A DNA stretch of 64,000 bases from Brugia malayi (lineage: Eukaryota; Nematoda; Chromadorea; Rhabditida; Onchocercidae), in NCBI RefSeq assembly GCF_000002995.4, contig NW_025062479.1:11513721-11577720 (forward strand), given 5' to 3'. The notes beneath the pieces were generated by a model. The model did no database searches, was not told the origin of the DNA, and saw only the letters and a list, made by a program, of their open reading frames with translations. This document shows, piece after piece, positions 28,401 to 41,500 of the stretch (position 1 is the stretch's first letter; each line of letters starts with the position of its first letter). Position numbers and translations under genes: made by a program.

Positions 28401-31400
28401 TTTTATGAGTATTTTCTTCCTTTCTTTTCTTTTAACTTCTCTGTCTGTCTCACTTTCTTCGTCTTTATTTCCCTCCCTCTTTTTTCTCTTTCCCCTTCTC
28501 TCTTCCTCTTTCTTCCTTTATAGTCCTTTCTTTTTTTGCTACGACCTTCCAATCCGTATATTATTCCATACTTAATGCTAATGCTTTTTTGTCCCTAAAC
28601 TATGATTATGTCTCCAACCAATCATCCATGTCCTCTTTTATTACCTTCATCTCCCATTTCTGCCCTATCGCTCATCTCTTCCGTTAAAACCATACGTATC
28701 CTTTAACGTTTTGGATACGTCCAAAAATGAAATGAATTATCTGCAAAAATCCCTAAAATATTTCAATGTTTTTCTCTAATTTTTCAAAATGTATTTTTGA
28801 AATTTATCCAAAAATTAAAATTTTGGTCAATTTCATTCCTTCATGAAGTTTTATATTTTTCCGAATAATTATTCGGAAAAAAAGAAAATTTTGTAATTTT
28901 GTTTTTTTATTTTTTATTAATAATATAAATTTTGTTAAGCAAAATTTTATAAATCAAATATAATATTAATAATCATATATTAAACTATAGATATTTCTTC
29001 ACATTTTTTTTTCGTTTTATTTCTTATTTTAAAAACTCACTGCTAAGTTATAATTAATTCACCATCTTTTAATTGAGAAACTAAACAAATGAAATTAGCT
29101 AGAAAGAAAAAGCATAACTTTTTCTTTTAGATCTTTTTATCTCATTACTGATAATTTCTACTCCTTTCATTCATTATTCCATACACACACACATTTAAAA
29201 TAAATTCTTAAAGTGGGGCGCAAAAACAGTTGTTCATTTAAAATTGGAACAGAATGGATTCATTTCAAAGAAAATTCCTCCTTCTTTTTTTCTTTCATTT
29301 TATATATTTGAAACTAATCAATGAATAGTCAGGATTACGAGAAAGAAAATGATTGGTCAATGTTAGCATTGTGGACATTGGTTATTTCACACCTCATTTG
29401 CATACTTTTTTCTTTTCATTCATTGATTTTCACTCAACAAGAATGAAGGGAATGTTTAATTAAATGTCCACTAATTATTAATGAGTCATATCACATACCT
29501 TTCCGCTTTCTCTTTGGTCTTTAATTTATCATTTTCATCCATTGATTAATTTATTCATTCTTTTTTCTTTTTTTTCTTTCTTTTATTTTCGTTTCGTATT
29601 TAATAATGTTTTGTTTCAATTAATTTTTTTTTTTTTGATTACTTGATGAAATTAAATAAATTTCTAAAAAAACTTCAGAATTGAATAAATTAAATTTTCA
29701 TTGTTTTACCATTAATAATAAACAATGCATATATATATTTGTGTGATTTATAAATTCTAATTTTACTATTCACATTGTTTATGCAAAAAAAAAAAAAAAA
29801 AATGTGTCGAATTTAGCATTTTAATTTAAGAATGACGATTTAATGATAAATTTGGTGAAAAGCATAAAGCCTATTTTGGAGGAAAAAAAAGTTCATAATG
29901 TGTCCTTGAAGCCTGCCTCACTCTTATTTATCGGAAATGCTGGAAAGCAAACCAAATCATGAAAATGAAAATGGGAAAAGTCGAAATCATTTACACTTCA
30001 TGAATTTTTATCTCCGGTTATTTTTTTTTTCCTTTTTTCTTCCTTTCTTTTCTTTTTCTTTTCTTTAAAGGAAAAAAATTATTCTAGCTTGAATCAATGA
30101 GGATATAAAGATGCTATTAGATATTTTCAATTGTTATTATTAATAGTTTAAATTATGCACTAATTTCCTCTCTCATCATCTATTATCTTAATTTAAAATT
30201 AAATTTGATAAATGATACGATAATTTAATAATTTTTATTTGCAATGATCAAAAAGGACAACAAATAAGTGAATGAGTAATTTAGTGATAATTCATCTTCA
30301 GAGACTAATCTGGAAAGAATGTTTAGCATTGAAAAGAAATTCAATATGTAATTATTTTCCATTCATACCTATATCTCTATTCATCTTTCAAACTAAATAC
30401 ACAAACTAAATTCTTTAATGTTAAAATCAATTGGATCAACATTTAAATAACAAATATTTTAATGTTTAATTTGTCAAAATGATATTTGCTCTTTCATAAA
30501 TAGCAATTTCATATTTTTTTAAATTATCCTTAAAATAGTCTTAATTAATAAGATTGTATCGGGATACTCTCAAGGGATTAGAAATGGTCAAAAATTTACT
30601 GGAAAGCCTAAGCATTTATTTTCTTCTGTTTAGTATCCTATAGCCAAAAAAATGATAGTTTATGACCTTTGAAATATTTGAATAAAACCGAGAGCGGTAA
30701 CTGAAAATGACCTTCAATTTGAATTGACAATATTATGTTGAAGAAATTTTTTTCTTAGCATACGAAATTGCAAATTTTTCGTTTTTCGTATTTTTATCTT
30801 TTTTTCCTTTTTTTGTTAGCTTATAAAAACATTTGTTTTCATTTACTATATTCATTTAGTAAATCAATGGATAGTGGATAAATGATAACAAAACTGATAA
30901 TTTGCATCACAAGCATTAATTTAAATTATAATATCTTTGCAAGCAAATTTTTTTTTTTTTTTTTAGAGCATTATTTTTTATTTAATGGTAATTAATCTTT
31001 TCATATTCTCTTTTTTCTCTTAATTAATAGTATTTATTTCACTTTTTCAAAATAAAATTATATCAAATAGTTTTTTTTTTCTTGTAATTTTTTCCCCCTT
31101 AATTTTTTTGTTAAACATTTGTAGAAAAATATTGTAGATAAATGACAAATTGATAGGATAAAAGTTAGTGCAAGTTTGTAAATATGAAAACAAAAGTTAA
31201 TACAAGTTCATAAATATGAAACGTGTGTGAATGTTATTAGTCCTTTGAGTCTTACCTTAGAAAATTCATCCAATTTTTCGCTTTTTCAGAATTAAATTCT
31301 TGGTGCGAAAAATTGTTTATCCAATTACTAAAGAGCTTCTCACTAATCTTTTACATTTAATTCAACTTTAGATATAAAATTTATTTTTCCAAATTTTTAT

Positions 31401-33228
31401 TAAATCACTATGATTAATTGTATGAAAAGAATGGAATGAGTACATTAAATTTTTGAAGTTTCATTAAATACGAAAAATTAGATGAAAAAAAGAGTGAAAT
31501 AACTGGTTACATTATTGATGTAAATTTGTAATGCCAAATAGATCAGTTCTATTCTACCTCATTTTTATAAGCTTATCTTTGATCATCATGATTGTTATCT
31601 AGTAACAGACATGTCATTCGATAAAATGCTTTCTTCACACGTTTGATTGATACCTTTTTGCATATTCATTGCGCTTTTGGCAATCTTTTCTAAACATTTC
31701 AACTTCCTAATAAATGATTCTTTTTTCGTTTGTAAATTTCCAGAAACTACCATTATTTGATAAAGGAAAGAAAGAAAGATCCATAATATTTCAAAAATTT
31801 TGAGGATATTCTATTTCGGACTTTATTTTCGATCTACTTTTTCTTCGCTGCAAATAAAACATATTGCAACAGTTAAACTCAAACAAATTATTTTTATAAA
31901 AAACTGGTAAAATACAACTTTTTTTCCACAAAAAAAATTTGATTCAAATGTATTGTTAAAATTGTTGTATGAATCATACCTAATCATTTTTTACCTTTGC
32001 TTCTCGTATAAAAATGATTTTTAATCGATGAAACTATAATTAAAGTTAATCAAGAGCGAAAATTAGGAATAAAATTAGAAGTGAAATTAAAATTATTAAT
32101 CAGAAATAAAAATTAAAGTTGGAATTATTATAATACTATATATTTCTTTATTGTAAATTGTCTAGAAATTAAGAAAAAAAGAAAAACATAAACATTTTTT
32201 TTTTAAAAAAATATTAGGTCATTCTTTTTAATTTTAATTCGTGACATTCGCAATTATTTTAATATTTCTGACCATATATGAATGTTCAAATAATATTTCA
32301 ATTTATTGTTCAGTGAACCGTATTATGAAAAGGTATGAGAAAACAGATGGCAACTGATTTTGATTTGCCGCTATATTGAATTAATAATAAACTTATGTGA
32401 AAATGATGCATTGGTGATTTTGATATATATCATTTGTAAAAACTCTGAACAATTATTATTTTAGATGATCACTATTAACTGTTATCGTCTAAATTATATT
32501 TCCTTTTTATCTTTTCAATCTTTCAATTATAATTTATTAATTATTGTTAATGGTAAATAGTATGGGTAATGGTAAAATCTTCACCTAAAATCAATCGGTT
32601 TGGTTATACGCAAATATGTTCCAGTAATTATCATCCTCATTACAGTTGGGATGAATAATGATGAGAATGATTTGATTTGATTTGACAGTTTGAAATATTC
32701 GGAACATCCTTTGCTAACTAATATTAAATAAAAATCAAGCTCAGAAAAAGAAAAAGAAAAAGAAATTGAGAATGTTTCATTTCTAATACTTTAAAAATTT
32801 TTAATTAAAAAATTTCTAATTGTTGCATAATATTGATATCATTTTAAATGGATGAGCTAAACTTTGAGAACATTTGTAAAATTTCAGCTTTTTTTTTCCT
32901 CTTGCATTTTCATTCCTGAAAATGATCAATCACTGTTCATTGGTAATTGCATAACATCAAAGAATAAAACCGCTTACTGTTTAAATAAGTATAAATTTTC
33001 TATTTGGATGACCTACATTGTTACCTTTAATATATGATAGCAATATCATTATTCTTAGTTTTATTGATCAACTTTATCATCGGTTATCATTATACAATCA
33101 AATTTATCAAATACATTACTCAATCTTTCTTATCATCGATGACAATTATCACTAGTCAGTTAAATTAATGTTTTCCTAAAACGGAATGACATTAAACTTT
33201 ATTCAATAGTTTAAACCGCCACTTTTTT
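25491..33228. other. AT-rich sequence with a GC-richer patch, no recognisable gene
   Basis: Begins with an unusual patch (25,510-25,700) containing tandem CCCGA units and several CG dinucleotides. The rest is AT-rich with GA/TC tracts (27,764-27,812 and 28,228-28,300), TC-rich sequence (28,420-28,560) and a perfect palindrome at 28,856. I see no exon-like segment. Confidence 0.6.
28856..28881. repeat. 26-base perfect palindrome
   Basis: CCGAATAATTATTCGG flanked by five T on the left and five A on the right, symmetrical about 28868/28869. A second inverted repeat, ACGTATCC at 28694-28701 and GGATACGT at 28713-28720, lies 140 bases upstream. Confidence 0.9.
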
Positions 33229-33276
33229 AAAAAAAAAACAAAGAGGAAGGAAGACCTTCCTCTTTGTTTTTTTTTT
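33229..33276. repeat. Perfect hairpin, 22-base arms with 4-base loop
   Basis: The left arm (33229-33250) is ten A followed by CAAAGAGGAAGG. The right arm (33255-33276) is its exact complement, and the loop is AAGA. In RNA this would be a strong stem-loop. No transposon ends or coding sequence flank it. Confidence 0.92.
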
Positions 33277-36200
33277 TTTTTTTTCTTATAGTTCAACTTG
33301 AAATTTATGTAATATGTTTTGTTTTTATTTTGAATTCAAATAACCAGTGATTATCTTTCTAAAGTATTTGTTATTTACTTGAAGGCATATAAATAATAAT
33401 ATTTTTCTTCATACGATATTTTCTCTTGTTATTTAAGTCAAAGTCAACTTTTAGCTGATTTTAATATATAAATATATATTGCAATTTTCGAATTTTAATA
33501 TTTTTAATTTTTAAAATTTTTTTGTTTATTTTACATTTATTTAAAATTCCAATCTTTATTTCACATTTACATCTTTCCTACTTTTTAATTTAGTTTTTTT
33601 TTTTTTTTTTTTTGAGGGGGGAGGGGGGCTAAAGAGAGAAAAGGAGAAAAGTTGCATATCATTTTGATATATTATATAAAAAAAAGAACTTTCCAAATTC
33701 GACACAGTCATTACAGCATCACACAATAGATCATTTCTAGCTAACAAAACAAAATGTCCTTCTTTTTCTTCTTCATCGCTATCATCGTTGTAATCATTAT
33801 CGTGATCATCATCATTATCATCGTATCATAATCGTTTTTCGAACTTCTGCTGCTTATATCGTTGCATTTAATGTTATGCAAGAATGCATTCTATGATTTG
33901 TTTAATATGATGATTATATTCTTGACCGTATTCTCGTTTACAATCCTTTGATTTCTCTTTTTTTTTTCTTTGCTTATTTCAAAAATAAAACGAACAAAAC
34001 AATATAATGTGTAATCAAAAGTTAATTTTAGATTAAAAAAAAAAACTTATACAACATGAATGTTATTAATGACCACCAAAGTTATCATATTAAACTGACC
34101 GATACATTCATATGATTAATTACGATGAGATAAACAAACAGCTGTTTTGTTGGTTTAAGCTTATAATAAAAAGAAAAAGAAAGAAATTAGTGACCATTGA
34201 AGTGAGTTAATGATAAAGAAATGAAATGAGATAAACTGGACGGGTCGCATAGTAAATGATCGTAGTATGTATTGTCAACGATACGAGCTAACACAAAAGC
34301 AATACAACTAGAACAGCTGGCTATGAAACGGTTCAAATCACAATTTGTAGGGAAAAAAATAAAGCTACTTAGACATTGAGAATTGCCTAACCAACTAATT
34401 AGTTGACTAGTTTTATCCAACAAATGTTCGTTCATTTCATTTCGGTAGTTGACTTTTATTTCTAACAACCATTATCATTGTCATCAACATTAGCTTATTA
34501 TCATCACATTACATTTACTATATAACCACTAATTACTATTTAAAATGAGCTTTTTTCGGCATGTTTTTGTAATTGTTGAGCTAAAGTTTAAAATTAAAAC
34601 TGAAGTACTTTTATGCTCATTTTCATCACTATCACCCACTTTTAATATTTTTCACATTTTTTTTTTTGTTCAAATAAGGAAGAAAAGTAAAATTAAAAGA
34701 GGAGTGGGAAAAAAGAAAAAGGTAAACATTTGCTCATTTTATGTTTTTAACTTACGTTTTTCTTATTTCTTTTTACTATTTTTCATTCCTTACCTTTTTG
34801 TTGTATCATAAACATTTTCAAGTCATACAAAACGAATTGAAATTTACACCAAACAAAACTTTTCCTTTTTGATTCATTTAAACTTTTTTTGTAGCGTTTT
34901 GCTTATCTATTTGTAAGCTTCTTTCTTCTTTCTCTATCATCTACAAGATATATTTTTAATTTTTTATAGAAATTCAAAATTAGGATATTGTATAGCAATT
35001 TACATATGTTATCAAATTAATTTTGGATTATGAATTCTAGATTATTCCAAAGTTTCTCATGCAAATAAAATTGGACAACATCGATATAATAATGCTTCAT
35101 TTTGATGATTATTTAAAGTGGTCATTTTACATTATACAATCACATCAATACCGACAAGGCTACTAGAAATCGAATAATCGAATGATTATTCGTATTATTT
35201 AGTTAAACTGTGCTCCTAAATTTTATGCAGTCGCAATAAAACTATTGAGGATTGAAAGTTTTCCTTTTCTTTCTTTTTTATCTCCTTTATGTTTTTAAGT
35301 TAAATATAGAACTTTTTCATTGAGTACACATTTAAAATTTCCATTCAGCCTACTAACTTTATCGATTCTGGTCATTTTTTTTTTTTTTAATTTGTATTTC
35401 ATTCTATTTTTCTTTGTAACATAATATAACATGAAATATTTACCATTTTGTTATATAAAAAATATTTCAATCGTATCTCATATCTTGACAAATAAGTAAG
35501 TGAACAATAAAATATATGGTGACAGATGTGACACAGATGGATCACAACTTTGATTACAATACATTTTGAGAGCAATGCCATTGAGTAAATCTAGAAACTC
35601 AGTTGCACATTCGTACAAATTCCATAATATATGATTTGCTTGTTGTAAAACTTGTAAAATTTTTGTACAATTATATGAATCTCAGTTGGTTCATAGTTTC
35701 GACAATTAATATTAAAAAATATTGTCACCAACTAAATATATGTCATCATTAACACTACATCTGTTATCCTTTGTTGATTTTATCATTTAATAAGATTATT
35801 TTTTAACAGGGTTAAAATATATAAAAATATAGACATTTTTAATGTTTCACATAATTTAAATCTTTAATCTAATTAAACTTACATGCAAATATTAATTCAG
35901 GTCAATAAATGTTAATTTAGGTCGACCTTGCGTAAAATTTCGATCAATAAAATGATAAACCCAAATGAGCATTACCGGCTATCTCCTAAAAATTCATTGA
36001 GAGTTTTGATATTATGTTACAATGGGATACTTAAACATCACATATGCTACAACTATTCGATTTCGAAGGACTTTTACTGATGACATATACTTATGATCAT
36101 TTTCAATCATATTATGTCTCAAATTTCATCCTGTAAGTATATTATTGAAAATTATTAACATTTTCAGGAGAAATATTTATATTAATTTTTATTAGCTTTA

Positions 36201-38433
36201 GCAGGGAAAACTTAGGCATATTCTGCAAATGAGCCAAAAAAAATCAATTATGCTATAAATAATTTTGTTTTACTGACTAATTTCAAATAAATTTTGCTCA
36301 TTTTTTAAGTTTCACTATATGAAAAGAAAAGAAATGAATTTAATTAGATCTGTATTTTTCTTCCTTTTTTTTGGTAAAAAAATGATTTTAGAACAATTGA
36401 AATTTAATTTAGCTAAAATCTATTCCTAAAATTTGCAAATATGATGCGTTATGTTTTATTCAAACTAAATATCGTATTAAACTTCATGAGTGCTTCTTCA
36501 TTTTGTTGTTACTGTATAATTCTACCACCATCAATAGTTACATTTCTTTTTTTTTATGTAGTACATTTTAAAGTAAGCTTTGAAATCGAATTTCGATGAC
36601 TTCTTTTTTTCGAAAGAGAAAACGAGAAAGAACCTATTAATTGGAAAGAAAATAAAAAAGAGACGGAAAATTTCATTGAAATCAAACCTCAATATCGTGA
36701 CACACATTAATTTCAATGTTGTATGTCATTCATTTGTGTATGTTTCGTTCAATGGAAAGAATATTTGCACCAAATTTGTGCATAGCTAAATTTTTTATAA
36801 TTTATTTCTTATAAAGTTAGAAAATATATACCATCTCTTTCCCTTTCCCTCTTTCTTTCTTCCTTTCTTTCTCTCTCTCTCTCTCCCTGCCCCTATTCCC
36901 CTCTAAAAGAAAAAAAACGAAAACTATTACGAAACAAAAAACTTTCCAAATATATTAATTCCCTCAGGGTGAACTAAACTTTCGTCTCCTCAAAAGAAAG
37001 CAAATTGATTTGGATGAAGGAATAAACTTAAAAAATATTTCTCGACAACGTGCAAATTTTTCTTTCTTTTTTTCCCAACAGATTTTATTTTTTAATTTCA
37101 AAAAAAAAAAAAGAAAAGAAATCGATCATATTGGTTGGCCCAATTATTTCGTTAATTCCATTACTGAATTGTAGAATGTAATATCATAACTGGTTTTAAT
37201 AAAAATTTTTGACTTTTAAAATAACCACTGGTCATTCGTCGTAATTCAACAATTATGAATCAAATTTCATCACCAAATTAATAATGATGCATACATTTAA
37301 AATTCCTTCATTATAATAAAATTAATTTAAAAGCTAATTTAATTCAAATTAATTTGAAAAAAAAGTAAATTAAAAATAACAAGAGAGGAAAGAATTGCAA
37401 TGATATATATCTTTCATTTCATTTCCTTTCATATGACATTGAGTAATTTATATTACCTTTGCCAATATCTCTGCCGTTATTTTATCATCATCTGATATTT
37501 GATCATAAATTAGACAAGTCTACCATACAACTCTCATATAAATTATTTACCTTAATAAAAAAATTTTTCTTTTGTCATTTATATTTTAATAAAAATTGAA
37601 AAGGATAAAAAAATAGTAATAGAAAAAGGCAGAAAAATGGAGAAGGAAGAGCATTTTGATATGGAACCGATCTCTTTATAAATTTTTGGAAATAGTTTTG
37701 TTTGTTGATCATTGTTATATTTATTGGTAACTGTCATTAGCATCACCAAGCAATCCCAATTTCATTTTTAATTTTTCATATTCAAAATGTTTTCGTAACA
37801 TTTAATCTCAAAATTTAACTTTATTTTCTTTTAATAATAAATAAATTAATATTTGTGATGAAATCTTTCGATTAATTTCTTTTTCAAGCTAATCAGTTAC
37901 ATCAATTGTTATTAGTGGTAGCTTTTATATCATCCGGAAAGCTGAATTAATTTCCTGTAGTAAATTACTTACTGATAAGCACAAGTTAACTAATTATTAG
38001 TGATTAACTTCTTTTGGTGCGATTTTGATTGATTCCAGAAAGCCATCCTAATACAGTTTTGACATTCTTTCTTATAGATTGAAATAATAATAGTATTCTT
38101 CGGTCCTTTTTATACGCCTTTTTTGTTTAAATGTTTGTTTGCTTGCTTGTTTACTCATCCGCTTGTTTGTTTTGTTTTTTTTGTTTGTTTGTTTGTTCGT
38201 TCGTTCATTCGTTTATTTTATTATTATCGCTTATTTATTTGTTTATTTAAAAATTTCCATTAATCTACTCAAATTTGTTACCCAATTAATCCATAATTCC
38301 TCACATTTTAATTAATTAGTTAATATGTATATATGATTTCAATACTTTATTTCTTCAAGGAAATATTAACGCCTAAATATTATTTTATAATGTGTATTTG
38401 GCGTAAATAACGAGAAATTTTTCTTTCTTTCAG
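33277..38433. other. AT-rich upstream region of the L1CAM gene
   Basis: Holds a poly-T run followed by two G6 runs (33,616-33,628), TC-rich tracts (36,836-36,903) and TTTG/TTCG tetranucleotide repeats (about 38,120-38,215). The promoter of the long form presumably lies here or further upstream, but I see no identifiable core element. The last bases are the polypyrimidine tract and acceptor of exon 1. Confidence 0.6.
38120..38215. repeat. TTTG/TTCG tetranucleotide repeats
   Basis: Imperfect runs of TTTG, CTTG and TTCG about 220 bases upstream of exon 1. Confidence 0.85.
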
Positions 38434-38500
38434 GCCGTAATGGCATTAGTGACGAGATTTATGCACTATAGGTTATTGATCTTCATACTGATTTGTTGTG
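38434..38500 (+). CDS. sax-7: L1CAM exon 1: 5' leader and signal peptide
   Basis: The exon follows a TTTCAG acceptor ending at 38433, with the ATG only 6 bases later at 38440. A strong acceptor so close to the start codon fits SL trans-splicing of the mRNA, although cis-splicing from a distant 5' UTR exon is equally possible. Residues 1-20 ([20 protein letters not shown]) are a basic then hydrophobic leader, a typical secretory signal. The exon ends in phase 1 at a GTAAGT-like donor. Confidence 0.85.
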
Positions 38501-41500
38501 GTAAGTTAATTGTGTTATTACTTCTATGGGATTATTTTATGGGTATTTTTTTAGATTGGAATCTTCTAGGAATCATTTAAATATTTAAGGTAAGGCAAGT
38601 TACAATACTCATTTAGATTATGGGAAAAAGAAAAAGCGTAAAAAATTTATGTCTAATTTGAAATGTATTATTAATACATGTATTAAAATTTACCAGTAAA
38701 TATTTTATTATGTTTGTATTTTTCAGTAAGATGTAATGTAATTGATTGGTCCACAATACCAACACCGCCACGTTTCATTCACGAGCCTAACGACCCTACA
38801 ATTTATTTTACGTTAGAATCAACTCAAACTTCTAATGGCCATAATTTAGATTATTTAAAAGAACGAACATTGAGGTGTATTGCTGATGGTAATCCATCTC
38901 CTGGGTATGATTTTCTTTTTTATTTTTTAAATGTTAAAATATATAGTGTAGGATATCTGTATCAGAAATATTTTCACGTTCTTACGCTTATATACGATTA
39001 GTAATAAATGAATACACTACGGATGGCATTCATACATCTAAAAAACATTAATATGATTAATTTACAATGAAATGAATTTAAAGGAAGTTAAACCATAAAA
39101 GAAAAAAAGAAATTGAAAATAGTTTACTTTGATTTTGAAAATTTTTAATTTATAGATATAAATGGAAAAAGAACGGTAAACCGTTCAATTTAGCATTGTA
39201 TTCTGATCGGATTGCTCAGCGTCCAAATGAAGGATCATTTGTTTTTTCTAAATTAACTGCTGCCGATGAAGGTGTTTATCAATGTGAGGCAACAAATGAT
39301 AATGGTACTGCTATTTCCGAGAAGATTACTCTAAAGCAAACATGTTAGTTCCTTTAACTTTTTTTGAAAATTTTCTACTATTACATGTCAAAAGTCAACG
39401 GTTTAATTTTTCCTAAGATTTTGCCAAATTTTGATACAGTTAAAATTGTAAGTAATGAATATTTATTATTGTAATTAGTAGATGGAAATTTTGTAGTTTA
39501 AAATTTATTTTTTTGGTTAATAAATAGAAGACAATAACCTAATTGCTTAATAGAAACTGCTGCTCTCAAAAAATTTTAACTTTATCAATACTTTAGGTTA
39601 TCAGTATATTATCAAAAAAATCGATTATCATAAATTTAGAAATTATCAGTAAGGACTTGAAATGATTGATTTAAAACTATTCTGAACGATCTTGTCTATT
39701 TGTTTACTTATTTTTTAAATTATGAAATGACGAAATTAAAATTTGTAGATTTGCTGGTTAAGCTATTTATTCCGCTGCTATCCATATTATTTCAATATTA
39801 TCAGTTATTTTTTCAGGGATACGATACTTTCCAAAAGCTGAACCGGAAATCATACGTGTCGATTTAGGTGATCCATACCAACGGAATTGTACGCCACCTG
39901 AATCAAATCCACCGGCTCGAGTTTACTGGATTTTTAAGGTGCACTTTTTGTTATTCTATTTGTTAGTTTTTTTTTTTTTTTTTTCTAGCTAATGAACTTA
40001 AAAAAATTGATATAAAAATGAACCTTATTCATTCGCATCTCAAATTTTTCAGTTTGAAAAAGTGAAAAAAAAAAAAAAAAAAAAAAAACAAAAACAAATA
40101 TTAGATTAATGTGAATGGAAACTATAAAGAAGATTTTCGTTTCTTTATAATAATATCATGTATTTATCATCTGATTCTTTCACAAATAGACTTTCTTTTT
40201 CAAATGTAAATTGAATTTAGTATATAATGTAAATTAAACTTATTATTGCAAACTGAATGTGGTGCAAATTAAATTCATTAATGTAAATTGATTTTAATGC
40301 ATTACTTGATTTTTTCTAAATATGGAAGGAAGAAAGAAAAATTGATGATTGCTATAGTTGAGCATATTAGTATATGCTTATTTTTTTGTTGAAAATGTTT
40401 AATTCAAATACTAACATTTCAATTACTTGTTACAGAAATTTGTTTTTTCTTTTTTAATTAATAAAACATATTATATTGCTTAAATTTGTTAATAAGCCAA
40501 TAAATTCTAAATAGTATTTTAATGCAATTAACTAACAATTGTAAATAATGAAATTTCAGGGTGATGAAGAAGGATCATTTGATTCAATTAACAGTTCACA
40601 TATTTCAACAAATGAACTGGCTAGTTTTTCCTTCTTTTTTTAAAAAAAAAAAAAAAAAAATTGATTTTTTTTTGTTTTCCGTAATCATAATTTGATTATA
40701 TATGTACAGTTGAAAGGATGAAGTTGGAAACAATCAAAAACATTTGTGAATTTTTCTCCGGGAAAAACTGTAACTTTAAACACTAATATTATAATTTGCC
40801 TGAATTTGGCTCTTTTCTTTTCGGAATATATCTCATCATATTATCACTATAATTAATTGAAATAAAAATGTGCTATAATTAAGAAATAAAATAATTTATA
40901 ATACTATTGGTTAAACTACATTTGTAAAAATTTTTCGAATTTTATGAATTGTTAATGAAATATGATTAATACAAATTAATTATGGAATAATATTTAATAT
41001 TATTGATTGTAATTTGATCGACAAAAGCTAATCCAAATGGTTAGATAAATCGAATAATTTGGAATATATTACCAAAATTTTTTCCCTTCTTTCTTTTTTT
41101 TATAATTTAGAAATCAAAAATTTTCTCATATCGTTGCTTCATTTTGGCTTTATTTGCCTTTTGAAAAATCAAATTCATTGGCTAATTTAAATTTCAAGTA
41201 CTAAAGTAGCAAGTTTTAGTTTTTAGTCATCCATGACGATGTTTTAGTAGTGGTAAAAGAAATTTGAATCAATTAAAATGCAATAATTACTATTTATTTG
41301 TGATAATCGAAGATTAAATAATTGCTAGCCTTAATTAATTTACTTTTCCACCCGATTAGCTATATTTGAAACTTATTCCATAATAAAAGTTACTTCTTCC
41401 ATTCATTACCAATTCCTCACATATAAAACATTTCGTTATTCATTCCTGTTCAGTTTTCTTATCAATCTTTATAAGATTACGTTTCATTTTTTTTCCCAAT

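Noticed and set aside
34187..34468. 93-codon minus-strand open frame
   Set aside because: No motif and no splice partner. Chance open frame is the simpler explanation.
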